Assembly: GCF_001653795.1 (NCBI RefSeq)
Contig: NZ_CP011514.1
Location: 1,780,803 to 1,844,802 of the forward strand
From: Mitsuaria sp. 7
GTDB taxonomy: Bacteria > Pseudomonadota > Gammaproteobacteria > Burkholderiales > Burkholderiaceae_C
DNA length: 64,000 nt
Direction of reading: 5' to 3'
Positions 41,151 to 49,381 of the stretch are shown in pieces. Position 1 is the stretch's first letter, and the number at the start of each line of letters is the position of its first letter. A program made the position numbers and the translations under genes. Under the pieces are notes generated by a model. It was not told the DNA's origin. It did no database searches and saw only the letters and a program-made list of their open reading frames with translations.

Positions 41151-42035
41151 ATGAAACAGAACAGCGCCGCCGTCGAAGAACTCCTGTCCACCCACCGCGA
41201 CCAGGTCTTGTCCGAATGGCAGACCGAACTGGTCGCCACAGGCGGCGGTCGCGGGCTGTCCACCGATGTCCGCGAGACCGGCGAACTGCTGAACGCGATC
41301 CTGGGCGGTGTACGCGCCAGCGGCAGCACGGAGAACTTCGACGACGCGGCCTGGACCAACGTGCGCACGGTGCTGGGCCAGTTGTCGGCCTCGCGCGCCG
41401 CGCAGGGCTCGACCGCCGCCGACACCAGCCGCTTCGTGCTGGCGCTGAAGAAGCCGCTCTTCGCCGGCGTGCAGCGCAAGTTCGCCGGCGACGCCGCGGC
41501 CTTGGGCGACGCGACCTGGGCCGTCTCGACGCTGCTGGACAACATGGCGCAGTACACCGTCACGACCTACCAGCGCAGCCGCGAGGAGATCATCGGCCGC
41601 CAGCAGCAGGAACTGCTGGAGCTGTCGACCCCGGTCGTGAAGCTGTGGGAAGGCGTGCTGGCCGTGCCCATGATCGGCACGCTGGACAGCGGCCGCACGC
41701 AGCTGGTGATGGAGGCGCTGCTGCAGCGCATCGTCGAGACCGGTTCCGCGCTGGCCATCATCGACATCACCGGCGTGCCGACCGTGGACACGCTGGTCGC
41801 GCAGCATCTGCTCAAGACCGTCACCGCGATCCGCCTGATGGGCGCCGACGCGATCATCAGCGGCATCCGGCCGCAGATCGCCCAGACCATCGTGCACCTG
41901 GGCATCGACCTGGAAGGCATCACGACCAAGGCGACGCTGGCCGACGCGCTGGCGGTGGCCTTGAAGCGCACCGGCTTCGTCGTCGCCAAGGGCCGGCCGA
42001 CCGCCGGCGCAGCCGGCTTCACGGGCGCGGCATGA
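41151..42035 (+). CDS. rsbR: RsbR-type stressosome sensor/co-antagonist (N-terminal helical domain plus STAS)
   Basis: 294 residues. The N-terminal ~150 residues are all-helical (LLSTHRDQVLSEWQTEL, then a TVTTYQRSREEIIGRQQ linker), matching the RsbRD-like N-terminal domain and not a globin. Residues about 160-280 are a STAS domain with the phosphorylatable Thr region IIDITGVPTVDT. Such proteins assemble with RsbS into the stressosome and release RsbT when stress leads to STAS phosphorylation. First gene of an operon in which the next five genes follow with overlaps or gaps of only a few bases. Confidence 0.88.
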   Translation: MKQNSAAVEELLSTHRDQVLSEWQTELVATGGGRGLSTDVRETGELLNAILGGVRASGSTENFDDAAWTNVRTVLGQLSASRAAQGSTAADTSRFVLALKKPLFAGVQRKFAGDAAALGDATWAVSTLLDNMAQYTVTTYQRSREEIIGRQQQELLELSTPVVKLWEGVLAVPMIGTLDSGRTQLVMEALLQRIVETGSALAIIDITGVPTVDTLVAQHLLKTVTAIRLMGADAIISGIRPQIAQTIVHLGIDLEGITTKATLADALAVALKRTGFVVAKGRPTAGAAGFTGAA

Positions 42036-42466
42036 CCACACGCATCCCCATCCTGCGCATGGGCAGGACCCTGCTGGTCACCATCCAGGTCGACCTGCAG
42101 GACCAGACCGCGCTCGCGCTGCAGGACGACCTCGCCAACAGGATCCAGGACACCGGCGCGACCGGCGTGCTGATCGACATCTCCGCGCTGGAGATCGTCG
42201 ACTCCTTCATCGGCCGCATGCTGGCCGGCATCTCCAGCATCGCCAAGGTGCTGGGGGCCAATTCGGTCGTCGTCGGCATGCAGCCGGCGGTCGCGATCAC
42301 GCTGGTGGAACTGGGGTTGACCTTGCACGGCGTGCGCACCGCGCTCAACGTCGAACGCGGCATGGAGCTGCTGCGCCATGCCGACGAAGCCGACGCCGAC
42401 CTCGAGACCAACCTGGATGCGGGTGCCGGCGACGGTGACGCCAACGACGCGGGGCCTGGCCGGTGA
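42032..42466 (+). CDS. rsbS: RsbS-type STAS antagonist
   Basis: 144 residues from ATG 42032 (4-bp overlap with rsbR). Single STAS domain: MGRTLLVTIQVDLQDQTALAL, VLIDISALEIVDSFIGRML with the conserved phosphorylation Ser in VDS, and GMQPAVAITLVELGL. In the stressosome it holds RsbT until phosphorylated by it. The C-terminus is an acidic Asp/Ala-rich tail of about 25 residues. Confidence 0.9.
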   Translation: MTTRIPILRMGRTLLVTIQVDLQDQTALALQDDLANRIQDTGATGVLIDISALEIVDSFIGRMLAGISSIAKVLGANSVVVGMQPAVAITLVELGLTLHGVRTALNVERGMELLRHADEADADLETNLDAGAGDGDANDAGPGR

Positions 42467-42873
42467 CGGCGTCCTCATCCACGTCGGGATCGCTGCCCAT
42501 CCGCAGCGAGCCCGACATCGTGCTGTCGCGCCAGCTGGTGCGCAAGCTCACCCAGGAACTGAAGTTCTCGCTGGTCGACCAGACCAAGATGATCACGGCG
42601 GCCAGCGAGCTGTCGCGCAACACGCTGGTCTACGGCGGCGGCGGCGACATGGAATGGGCCATCGTCCAGTCCGGCGTGAAGACGGGATTGCGGCTTGCCT
42701 TCGTCGATCAGGGCCCCGGGATTCCGGATCTGGAGCTGGCGATGAAGGATGGATGGACCTCGGGCAACGGCATGGGCATGGGCCTGTCGGGCAGCAAGCG
42801 GCTGGTCAACGATTTCGAACTCGATTCCGCGCCCGGACGCGGGACGCGCGTGACGATCACGCGCTGGAAGTAG
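42463..42873 (+). CDS. rsbT: RsbT-type serine/threonine switch kinase
   Basis: 136 residues from GTG 42463, overlapping rsbS. GHKL ATPase with N box AASELSRNTLVYGGGG, G1 DQGPGIPD, and the glycine lid GNGMGMGLSGSKRLVNDF. It phosphorylates STAS partners RsbS/RsbR and then switches to a new target; the classical target RsbU is absent here, so the downstream kinases or phosphatase are the candidate partners. Confidence 0.9.
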   Translation: MTASSSTSGSLPIRSEPDIVLSRQLVRKLTQELKFSLVDQTKMITAASELSRNTLVYGGGGDMEWAIVQSGVKTGLRLAFVDQGPGIPDLELAMKDGWTSGNGMGMGLSGSKRLVNDFELDSAPGRGTRVTITRWK

Positions 42874-42875
42874 CC

Positions 42876-44048
42876 GTGCGCGCGCATCGACGCTTCCCCA
42901 TCGACGACGCGAGTCAGGTGGGCGAAGCCCGCCGTGCCGCGTTGGCGCTCGCGGGCGACCTCGCCTTCGACGAGGAATCCGCCGGTCGGCTCGCGCTAGC
43001 GGTCACCGAGCTCGGCACCAACCTGTTCCGCCACGTCGGACCGGGGCGCCATGCCGCGCTGCTGATCGGCGTGGAGGAATGGACCGACCGCGGCGGGCCT
43101 GCGACCGCGAACGCCCCGTCGGGTCCGGGCCTGGGCCTGCAGGTGCTGTCGTTGGACCGGGGCGACGGCATGGACCTGTCGCGCTGTCTGCAGGACGGCT
43201 TCAGCACCGGCGGCACGGCCGGCACCGGGCTCGGCGCCATCCGGCGGTCGGCCGACCGCTTCGGCGGCTTCTCCGCGCCGCAGCGGGGCACGGTCCTGGC
43301 CGCCCGCTTCAGGCCACGGACCGACCGGAGCCGCCTCGGCGCGCCGGGCGCCTTCCCGCCTGCCGGCAATGCCACCGTCAACGCCGCTCCCGACCTCGCC
43401 TTCGACGTCGGCGGCCTCTCGCTGGCCGCCCCGGGCGAGACCGTCAGCGGTGACGCCTGGGCGCTGCGTCGCGACCAGGACCCGCCGCACGACCGCTGGT
43501 CGCTCGCGATGGCCGACGGTCTGGGCCACGGCGTCGACGCGGCGGAAGCGGCGGACAAGCTCATGAGCCTGCTCGCGCGCGCCGACGCTTCGCACCTCGC
43601 GTCGCCGGCCGCTTTCCTGGAGCGTTCGCACGACCTCCTGCGCAGCACGCGCGGCGCCGCGTCGGCCGCGCTGTCGCTGTCGCCCGACGGTCCGCTGCGC
43701 TTCGCCGGCGCCGGCAACATCTCGGGCCGCCTGATCTCCGGCGTGTCCGATCGGACGCTGCTGTCCCAGCACGGCACGCTCGGCGTGCAGATCCGCCGGC
43801 TGCAGGATGTCGTCTACGATTGGCCGCCGCACGCGGTGCTGGTGCTGCACTCGGACGGCATCGTCAGCCGCTGGACGCTGGAAGACACGCCGGGTCTGCT
43901 GCAGGCCGATCCGGCGGTGATCGCCGGATGGATCCTCCGGGACCACCTGCGCGGCAAGGATGATGCGACCGTGGTGGTGGTCCGGCGCCGCGACAGGAGC
44001 CACGAACGCAATGCCGATCCGGGCCCCGCCCCGATCGCAGGCGCATGA
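42876..44048 (+). CDS. Fused anti-sigma-type ATPase and SpoIIE-like PP2C phosphatase (RsbX-like)
   Basis: 390 residues from GTG 42876, two bases after rsbT. The N-terminal ~145 residues are a second GHKL ATPase-like domain with ALAVTELGTNLFRH as N box and GTGLGAIRRSAD as G2. The C-terminal half is a PP2C of the SpoIIE/RsbX type: GETVSGDAWALR, MADGLGHGVDAAEAADK, FAGAGNISGRL and LHSDGIVSRW with metal-binding Asp residues. RsbX dephosphorylates RsbR/RsbS to reset the stressosome; the fusion with an ATPase domain is common in proteobacterial versions. Confidence 0.85.
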   Translation: MRAHRRFPIDDASQVGEARRAALALAGDLAFDEESAGRLALAVTELGTNLFRHVGPGRHAALLIGVEEWTDRGGPATANAPSGPGLGLQVLSLDRGDGMDLSRCLQDGFSTGGTAGTGLGAIRRSADRFGGFSAPQRGTVLAARFRPRTDRSRLGAPGAFPPAGNATVNAAPDLAFDVGGLSLAAPGETVSGDAWALRRDQDPPHDRWSLAMADGLGHGVDAAEAADKLMSLLARADASHLASPAAFLERSHDLLRSTRGAASAALSLSPDGPLRFAGAGNISGRLISGVSDRTLLSQHGTLGVQIRRLQDVVYDWPPHAVLVLHSDGIVSRWTLEDTPGLLQADPAVIAGWILRDHLRGKDDATVVVVRRRDRSHERNADPGPAPIAGA

Positions 44049-44065
44049 CGCACAGGAAGGACACG

Positions 44066-45025
44066 ATGCCCACCGACGACCCCGTCGCCCTGCGCGACGC
44101 GCTGAGCACGTCACAGGCGCAGATCGCCGCGCTGCAGGAAGAACTCGACGAGACCAACCGCGGCGTCCTCGCGCTGTACGCGGAGCTCGACACGCAGGCG
44201 CAGCAGCTGCGCCAGGCCACCGAACTCAAGAGCCGCTTCCTGGCCTACATGAGCCACGAGTTCCGCACGCCCATCTCCTCCATCCGCAGCCTGACGCGGC
44301 TGCTGCTGGACCGCGTCGACGGGCCGCTGACGGACGAACAGGAAAAACAGATCAGCTTCATCCAGACCACGTCGGAAGAATTTGCCGACATGGTCAACGA
44401 CCTGCTCGACCTGGCCAAGGTCGAGGCCGGCCGCATCGACATCTCGCCGGCATGGTTCGAGCTGGTCGATCTCTTCGCGGCGCTGCGCGGCATGTTCAAA
44501 CCGGTGCTGGTCAATCCGGACGTGCAGCTGGTCTTCGAGGAGCCGCACGACATCTCCCAGCTGTTCACCGACGACGCCAAGCTGTCGCAGATCCTGCGCA
44601 ACTACATCTCCAACGCGCTGAAGTTCACCGCGCAGGGCGAGGTGCGCGTGAGCGCGGTGATGGTCCCCGGCGTCCCCGGTCCGGACGGCGCGCCTGCGGA
44701 GGGCGAGATCACCTTCTCCGTGGCCGACACCGGCATCGGCATCGCGCCGGAGTTCCACGACGCGATCTTCCAGGACTTCACGCAGATCGGCTCGCCGATC
44801 CAGAAGCGGCTGCGCGGCACGGGGCTGGGCCTGTCGCTGAGCAAGCGGCTGGCGGAACTGCTCGGCGGCCGCGTCGGGCTGACGAGCGAGCCGGGCGTGG
44901 GCTCGGTGTTCTCGGTGACGCTGCCGCTGCGCCTGCCCGGCGCGCAGGACCTCGCCAACGGTGCTGCCAATGGCACCGCAAATGGCGCTGCACCGGGAGT
45001 CGCCACGGAGGTGCCCGACGCATGA
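44066..45025 (+). CDS. Soluble sensor histidine kinase of the stressosome operon
   Basis: 319 residues from ATG 44066, which has AGGAAGG six bases upstream; ATG 44045 (overlapping the previous stop) is the alternative. N-terminal coiled coil (QIAALQEELDETNRGVLALYAELDT in part), H box YMSHEFRTPISSI, N box LRNYISNALKFT, G1 VADTGIGIA, F box DFTQIGSPIQKR and G2 GTGLGLSLSKRLA. It has no sensor or membrane part; input is probably a protein of the same operon. The C-terminus is an Ala/Gly/Asn-rich tail. Overlaps the next gene by 4 bp. Confidence 0.88.
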   Translation: MPTDDPVALRDALSTSQAQIAALQEELDETNRGVLALYAELDTQAQQLRQATELKSRFLAYMSHEFRTPISSIRSLTRLLLDRVDGPLTDEQEKQISFIQTTSEEFADMVNDLLDLAKVEAGRIDISPAWFELVDLFAALRGMFKPVLVNPDVQLVFEEPHDISQLFTDDAKLSQILRNYISNALKFTAQGEVRVSAVMVPGVPGPDGAPAEGEITFSVADTGIGIAPEFHDAIFQDFTQIGSPIQKRLRGTGLGLSLSKRLAELLGGRVGLTSEPGVGSVFSVTLPLRLPGAQDLANGAANGTANGAAPGVATEVPDA

Positions 45026-47049
45026 GCGAGGCGCGCTTCATCGATCGTTCGCAGCATCGCGTGCTGGTCGTCAACGACGACCCGATCGGCCGCTACACGA
45101 CGGTGCGCCAGCTCAAGGTGGCCGGTTTCCCCACGGTGGAAGCGGCCACCGGCGCGGAGGCGCTGCGCATCGCGGACCAGGCCCTCTCGGCCGTGGTGCT
45201 CGACATCCATCTGCCCGACATCGACGGCTTCGAGCTGTGCCGGCGTCTGCGCGCGCAGGTCAGCACCTTCCGGCTGCCGGTGATCCATCTGACCGCCGCC
45301 TACCTGACCGACGAGGACAAGGTGCGCGGCCTGGATGCCGGCGCCGACGCCTACCTCACCCACCCGGTGGAGCCGGCGGTGCTGATCTCGACGATCCAGG
45401 CGCTGGTGCGCACGCGCACGGCCGAGGACGCGATGCGCAGCAGCGACGCGAAGTTCCGCGCCGTGTACGCGCAGGCGCCCGGCGGCCTGTGCCTGCTGAA
45501 GTCCGACGACGGCACGGTGCTGGACGCCAATCCGGCGATGCTCGCGCTGCTCGGCCTGGGCGCGGACGAAGGCGAGGCCGTCATCGGACGGCCGCTGACG
45601 GACTTCGTCGCCGACGCGGACCTGACCGCCGCGCGCGGTTTCATCCAGGCGCTGGGCAGCGACGGCGTGCACGCCGAGTTCCCGCTGCAATCGGACGACG
45701 GCGTCGGCGTGCCGGTCGAATGGACCGCCTCGGCGCCGATCGAAGCCGGCGTGTGCATGGCGATGGCCGCGGACATCTCGCAGCAGCGGCTGCTCGCGCA
45801 ACAGCGCCAGGAGCTGCTCGATCGCGAGCGCAGCGCGCGCAGCGAGGCCGAGGCGCTCTCGCGGATGAAGGACGACCTGATCGCCGTGCTGTCGCACGAG
45901 CTGCGCACGCCGCTGAACGCGATCATGGGCTGGACGCACGTGCTGCAGCGGCACAGTCCGCCGGACCTGCTCGCCAAGGGCCTGGCGGCGATCGACCGCA
46001 ACGTGTCGATCCAGGCGCGGATGATCACGGACATCCTCGACATGTCGCGCCTGAACATCGGCAAGCTGCCGCTGACGCGCGAGCGCGTGGAGGCCGGCGA
46101 GGTGCTGCGCGCGGCGGTGGCGGTGATCCAGCACACGCTGGACGAGAGCGGGCATCTGATCGCGCTCGATCTGCGCGACGAGTCGACGCTGCTGCTGGCC
46201 GACAGCGGCCGGCTGCAGCAGGTGATCTGGAACCTGATGGGCAACGCGGCCAAGTTCTCGCCGCGCGGCAGCGCGATCACGCTGTCGTTGCGCGCGCAGG
46301 ACGCGGGCGTGGTGGTGGAGGTGCGCGACCAGGGCCAGGGCATCTCGCCCGAGTTCCTGCCGCATGTCTTCGACCGCTTCACGCAGAGCGACGCCGCGAG
46401 CAGCCGCCAACACGGCGGGCTGGGGCTGGGGCTGGCGATCGTCAAGAGCCTGATCGAGGCGCACGGCGGCTGGGTCGACGTGCGCAGCGAAGGCCGCGGG
46501 CGGGGCGCGGCGATCCGGTTCTGGCTGCCGGGCGAGGAAGCCGCGCCGACGCTGCAGGACGCGGACACCGCCTCCGGCGGGCTGAGCGCGTACGGCGCGC
46601 TGGGCGCTCCGGGTGGCGTCGCTGCTTCCGGAGCACCGGGCGATGGCGGCACCGCGGACGCGCCGCCGATCTCGCTGACCGGACTGGGCGTGCTGGTGGT
46701 CGAGGACGACATCGACGCAGGCGCGATGCTGAAGCTGATCCTCGAGGAGCGCGACCTGCGGGTGACCGTGGTCCACAGCGCGGACGAGGCGTTGCTGGCG
46801 CTCAGCGGCAACGCCTTCGACCTGCTGATCAGCGACATCGGCATGCCGGGCCGCGACGGCTACGAGCTGATCCGCGACATCCGCGCGCTGGAGGCCCCGG
46901 GTGAGCGGCTGCCGGCGATCGCGCTGACGGCGTTCTCGCGCGACCTGGACCGGCGGCAGGCGCTGCAGGCCGGCTTCGACGCGCATCTGGCCAAGCCGCT
47001 CAAGCCGCAGCTGCTGATGCGCCTGGTGGAGCAGCTTGCGGCGAACTGA
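45022..47049 (+). CDS. Hybrid kinase: receiver, PAS, histidine kinase, receiver
   Basis: 675 residues from ATG 45022. Receiver 1 (about 10-130, LVVNDDP and VVLDIHLPDIDG; the terminal Lys site reads THPVEP, so Lys is replaced), PAS (about 140-265), H box VLSHELRTPLNAIMGW (about 295), N box NLMGNAAKFSP, G1 VRDQGQGIS, G2 LGLGLAIVKSLIEAHGG, an Ala/Gly linker and receiver 2 (VVEDDID, LLISDIGMPGRDG, AKPLKP). It is the last gene of the stressosome operon and the likely collector of the signal. No DNA-binding or cyclic di-GMP output gene follows directly. Confidence 0.9.
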   Translation: MSEARFIDRSQHRVLVVNDDPIGRYTTVRQLKVAGFPTVEAATGAEALRIADQALSAVVLDIHLPDIDGFELCRRLRAQVSTFRLPVIHLTAAYLTDEDKVRGLDAGADAYLTHPVEPAVLISTIQALVRTRTAEDAMRSSDAKFRAVYAQAPGGLCLLKSDDGTVLDANPAMLALLGLGADEGEAVIGRPLTDFVADADLTAARGFIQALGSDGVHAEFPLQSDDGVGVPVEWTASAPIEAGVCMAMAADISQQRLLAQQRQELLDRERSARSEAEALSRMKDDLIAVLSHELRTPLNAIMGWTHVLQRHSPPDLLAKGLAAIDRNVSIQARMITDILDMSRLNIGKLPLTRERVEAGEVLRAAVAVIQHTLDESGHLIALDLRDESTLLLADSGRLQQVIWNLMGNAAKFSPRGSAITLSLRAQDAGVVVEVRDQGQGISPEFLPHVFDRFTQSDAASSRQHGGLGLGLAIVKSLIEAHGGWVDVRSEGRGRGAAIRFWLPGEEAAPTLQDADTASGGLSAYGALGAPGGVAASGAPGDGGTADAPPISLTGLGVLVVEDDIDAGAMLKLILEERDLRVTVVHSADEALLALSGNAFDLLISDIGMPGRDGYELIRDIRALEAPGERLPAIALTAFSRDLDRRQALQAGFDAHLAKPLKPQLLMRLVEQLAAN

Positions 47050-47171
47050 GCCGGGCGGCCGCCGCATCGACGGTGACGGGACCGGTTCGGCAGATATTTC
47101 CTGAGCGCGGGTTTGTTCGCTGACGGATGTCAATTCGCTCAGCAAACCCGTTGGCGGGTGTCGCATGACAA

Positions 47172-48794
47172 ATGAGGTCCATGCAACTACCAGGCGTTGC
47201 CGGACGCGCCAGCGGATCCGGCCGCGTGAGCGACATGCCGTTCTTCCAGAAATCCTCTCCCAACACGGGCGTCCATCCCTTCGATGACGTATCGACCGAA
47301 GAAGACGGGTTTGAAGTCATCCACGATCGGGGGCAGACGCACGAGGCCAAGTACATCAGCCTGGATGGATTCGATGTCTTCGTGGGTCTGAGCGATCGGG
47401 GCAGCCTGGATGACTGCCAACTCCAGTTCATCAATCAGATCCTTGAGCGGGCCGAGCGCACCAACACGCCGTTCTTCCCCCACTTCCCCCCGCTGAGGCT
47501 GACGGAGCGCACCCTCAGGTCCAAGGATCCCGCATTCCAGAAAATGTGTTCACGTGGCATCGAACTGCTGGGCGTGGACCCCCTCCTCGACGAAGGCGAC
47601 ATCGCCCTGGCCGCGCGACGCACGGCGGACGCGGCGGAGGCTTTCCTGGCCACGCCTGCTGCGCGTGATCAATTGAGGAAGTTCGGCCTCGAGATCCGGC
47701 TCCGCGCCCGGGAGGTGATGGAGGCGCGCATCCGCCGGGCGCCGCAACGCAGGGACCCGGCGATCGAGATCACCCCTCAGTCCAATGAGTTCGCCGTTGT
47801 CAATCGCGAACGCGCTCGGCTGATGGCTGAGTTCCTGGGCGTTCATCGCGCGCCGGAGGTGCCGGGCGTCGACTTCATCCTCGACGCCCATGGCAAGGTC
47901 GCCTACGCCTTCAAGCCCATGACCGCTGCGGCGGTCGAGGCGGTCTGCATGGCAAGACTGCTTGGCGAACAGCCCGAGGCGATGGGCGTGGCGCCGCAGA
48001 CGTCCCCCCTGTCGACGGCGATGATCGTGACGATGCCGGAATGTCTGGAGCGCGACGCTGCCGAGGCCGGTGAGGCCGAGGAGACGCTCGGCGTGCTCAT
48101 GATGCCGCCGCCGGGCTTCAATCTCTGCCTCACCCGGCCGGACGAGGGCGAGGACGTCGGTCGCCGACGGCTGGCGGACGCGTTGGCCCGCCCCTTGCGC
48201 AACGCGTCATTCGACCAGTTGGCACTGGCCGCACTGACCTGCGGCGAGCATCGCTTCCAGCTCGACGGGGTGCTTGTCGACGAGGACGGTCGCGCGTGGA
48301 TGCTTGATCACCAACGCTTGTTCGCCTACGCCCCCGCGGACACCGACAGCGCTGCCGCCGGGCCGGGCCGGGCCCTCGACTGGTCCACGACGCCACGCGC
48401 GCCGGCAGACAAGCCGATGAGCCCGGAGACGCTTCGCGCCCTCGCCGAGATGGACGTGGAGAAAATGAAAAAGCGTCTCGTCGACCTGTGGAAGCCCTCC
48501 CCTCGCGAGAAACGGTTGCTGGGGAACGCCTTCGGCAAGATGAGCAAGGCGGACATCGACGCGTTGGCCCGGCAGCAGTGGCCCGGCGAGAAAGATCTGT
48601 CACGCGTGGCGCTTCGCCTTGGCGAGGTGCGGGACTGGGCTCGACACTGCGTGCGCTTGGACGAGAAGATGTCGACCACCAAGGATCCGCTCGACGTGAA
48701 GAACATGCGCGAGGTGCTGTCCGAGCAATCGTCGATCCGGTGGCTCTTGTCGACCTTCGCTCCGACGGGTGCGGGCGACGGCGCGACGGCCTGA
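47172..48794 (+). CDS. Unrecognised protein with divergent kinase-like fold (family member 1)
   Basis: 540 residues from ATG 47172 (ATG 47181 and 47235 also possible). No signal peptide or membrane helix. The middle reads like a PI3/4-kinase, actin-fragmin-kinase or HipA class small-lobe motif: FILDAHGKVAYAFKPM, with a candidate ATP lysine, then a hinge-like TLGVLMMPPPGF and a catalytic-loop-like ALTCGEHRFQLDGVLVD followed by EDGRAWMLDHQRLF, where Asp-His would stand for the metal-binding Asp. The C-terminal ~150 residues are helical and charged. Genes at 49382 and 53410 share the same two motifs in eroded form. A secreted effector or signalling kinase is possible; this is my pattern reading, not a database match. 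Confidence 0.55.
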   Translation: MRSMQLPGVAGRASGSGRVSDMPFFQKSSPNTGVHPFDDVSTEEDGFEVIHDRGQTHEAKYISLDGFDVFVGLSDRGSLDDCQLQFINQILERAERTNTPFFPHFPPLRLTERTLRSKDPAFQKMCSRGIELLGVDPLLDEGDIALAARRTADAAEAFLATPAARDQLRKFGLEIRLRAREVMEARIRRAPQRRDPAIEITPQSNEFAVVNRERARLMAEFLGVHRAPEVPGVDFILDAHGKVAYAFKPMTAAAVEAVCMARLLGEQPEAMGVAPQTSPLSTAMIVTMPECLERDAAEAGEAEETLGVLMMPPPGFNLCLTRPDEGEDVGRRRLADALARPLRNASFDQLALAALTCGEHRFQLDGVLVDEDGRAWMLDHQRLFAYAPADTDSAAAGPGRALDWSTTPRAPADKPMSPETLRALAEMDVEKMKKRLVDLWKPSPREKRLLGNAFGKMSKADIDALARQQWPGEKDLSRVALRLGEVRDWARHCVRLDEKMSTTKDPLDVKNMREVLSEQSSIRWLLSTFAPTGAGDGATA

Positions 48795-48825
48795 ACCGGC
48801 GCGCGTTGCCGCGCGACATACGGGG

Positions 48826-49377
48826 ATGACGACCTCATCCCTCCCGCGCCCCGGGCGCCTCGATGCTTTCCCGCCGAACGCGCGCCCCGGGCGCGCCGAG
48901 GCGCCGTCCCCTCCGGCGCGCCAGACCTGGTCGCAGACACGCCGACGCTTGCGGCTGGCGGTGGACGATCTGCGGCGCGCGGTGATCGAACGCTGCGAGA
49001 CCCATCCCGACCGCGCGCGCCTGACCGTGGCCCTGGACGATGCGGTCGCGGACCTGGAGACGCTGATCGACGGGTTCGACCGGCCGCTGATCGCGTTGCT
49101 CGATGCCGCCGAGGCCACGTCGGACCGGGTCGTCCGCGACGACGTGCTGCGCCGCGTCGGGGCCCACGTCGCCGACGGCCGGCAACGTTTCGCCAGCGAC
49201 GACCTCGTCGAACTGATGGATACCAACGGCTTCATCGAACTGGGCCTGCGATCGGGGCTGGACGCGGCGCTCGCGGAGATCGCGCGGCAGCTCGGCGGGA
49301 CACCGCCGGCCGGCTTCTCGCCCGAGCGCAAGCCCGTCGAGGCGAGCCCCCCTTCCTTGCCGCGTGGCAGGCGCTGA
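48826..49377 (+). CDS. Unrecognised helical protein, possible partner or chaperone of its neighbours
   Basis: 183 residues from ATG 48826. A disordered Pro/Ala/Arg N-terminus (about 1-30) precedes an all-helical region (RRRLRLAVDDLRRAVIERCE, LTVALDDAVADLETLIDGFD, VVRDDVLRRVGAHVAD). No recognised family. It lies between two members of the kinase-like family, 31 bp after one and 4 bp before the next, so the three genes are probably one operon; size and fold would suit a binding partner. Confidence 0.5.
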   Translation: MTTSSLPRPGRLDAFPPNARPGRAEAPSPPARQTWSQTRRRLRLAVDDLRRAVIERCETHPDRARLTVALDDAVADLETLIDGFDRPLIALLDAAEATSDRVVRDDVLRRVGAHVADGRQRFASDDLVELMDTNGFIELGLRSGLDAALAEIARQLGGTPPAGFSPERKPVEASPPSLPRGRR

Positions 49378-49381
49378 CCCG

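Noticed and set aside
47116..47137. TTCG-N14-TTCG upstream of the 47172 gene, like a plant-inducible-promoter/hrpII box
   Set aside because: The spacing should be N16 (TTCGB-N15-TTCGB), and the related genes at 49382 and 53410 lack it; no type III secretion genes are in the window.
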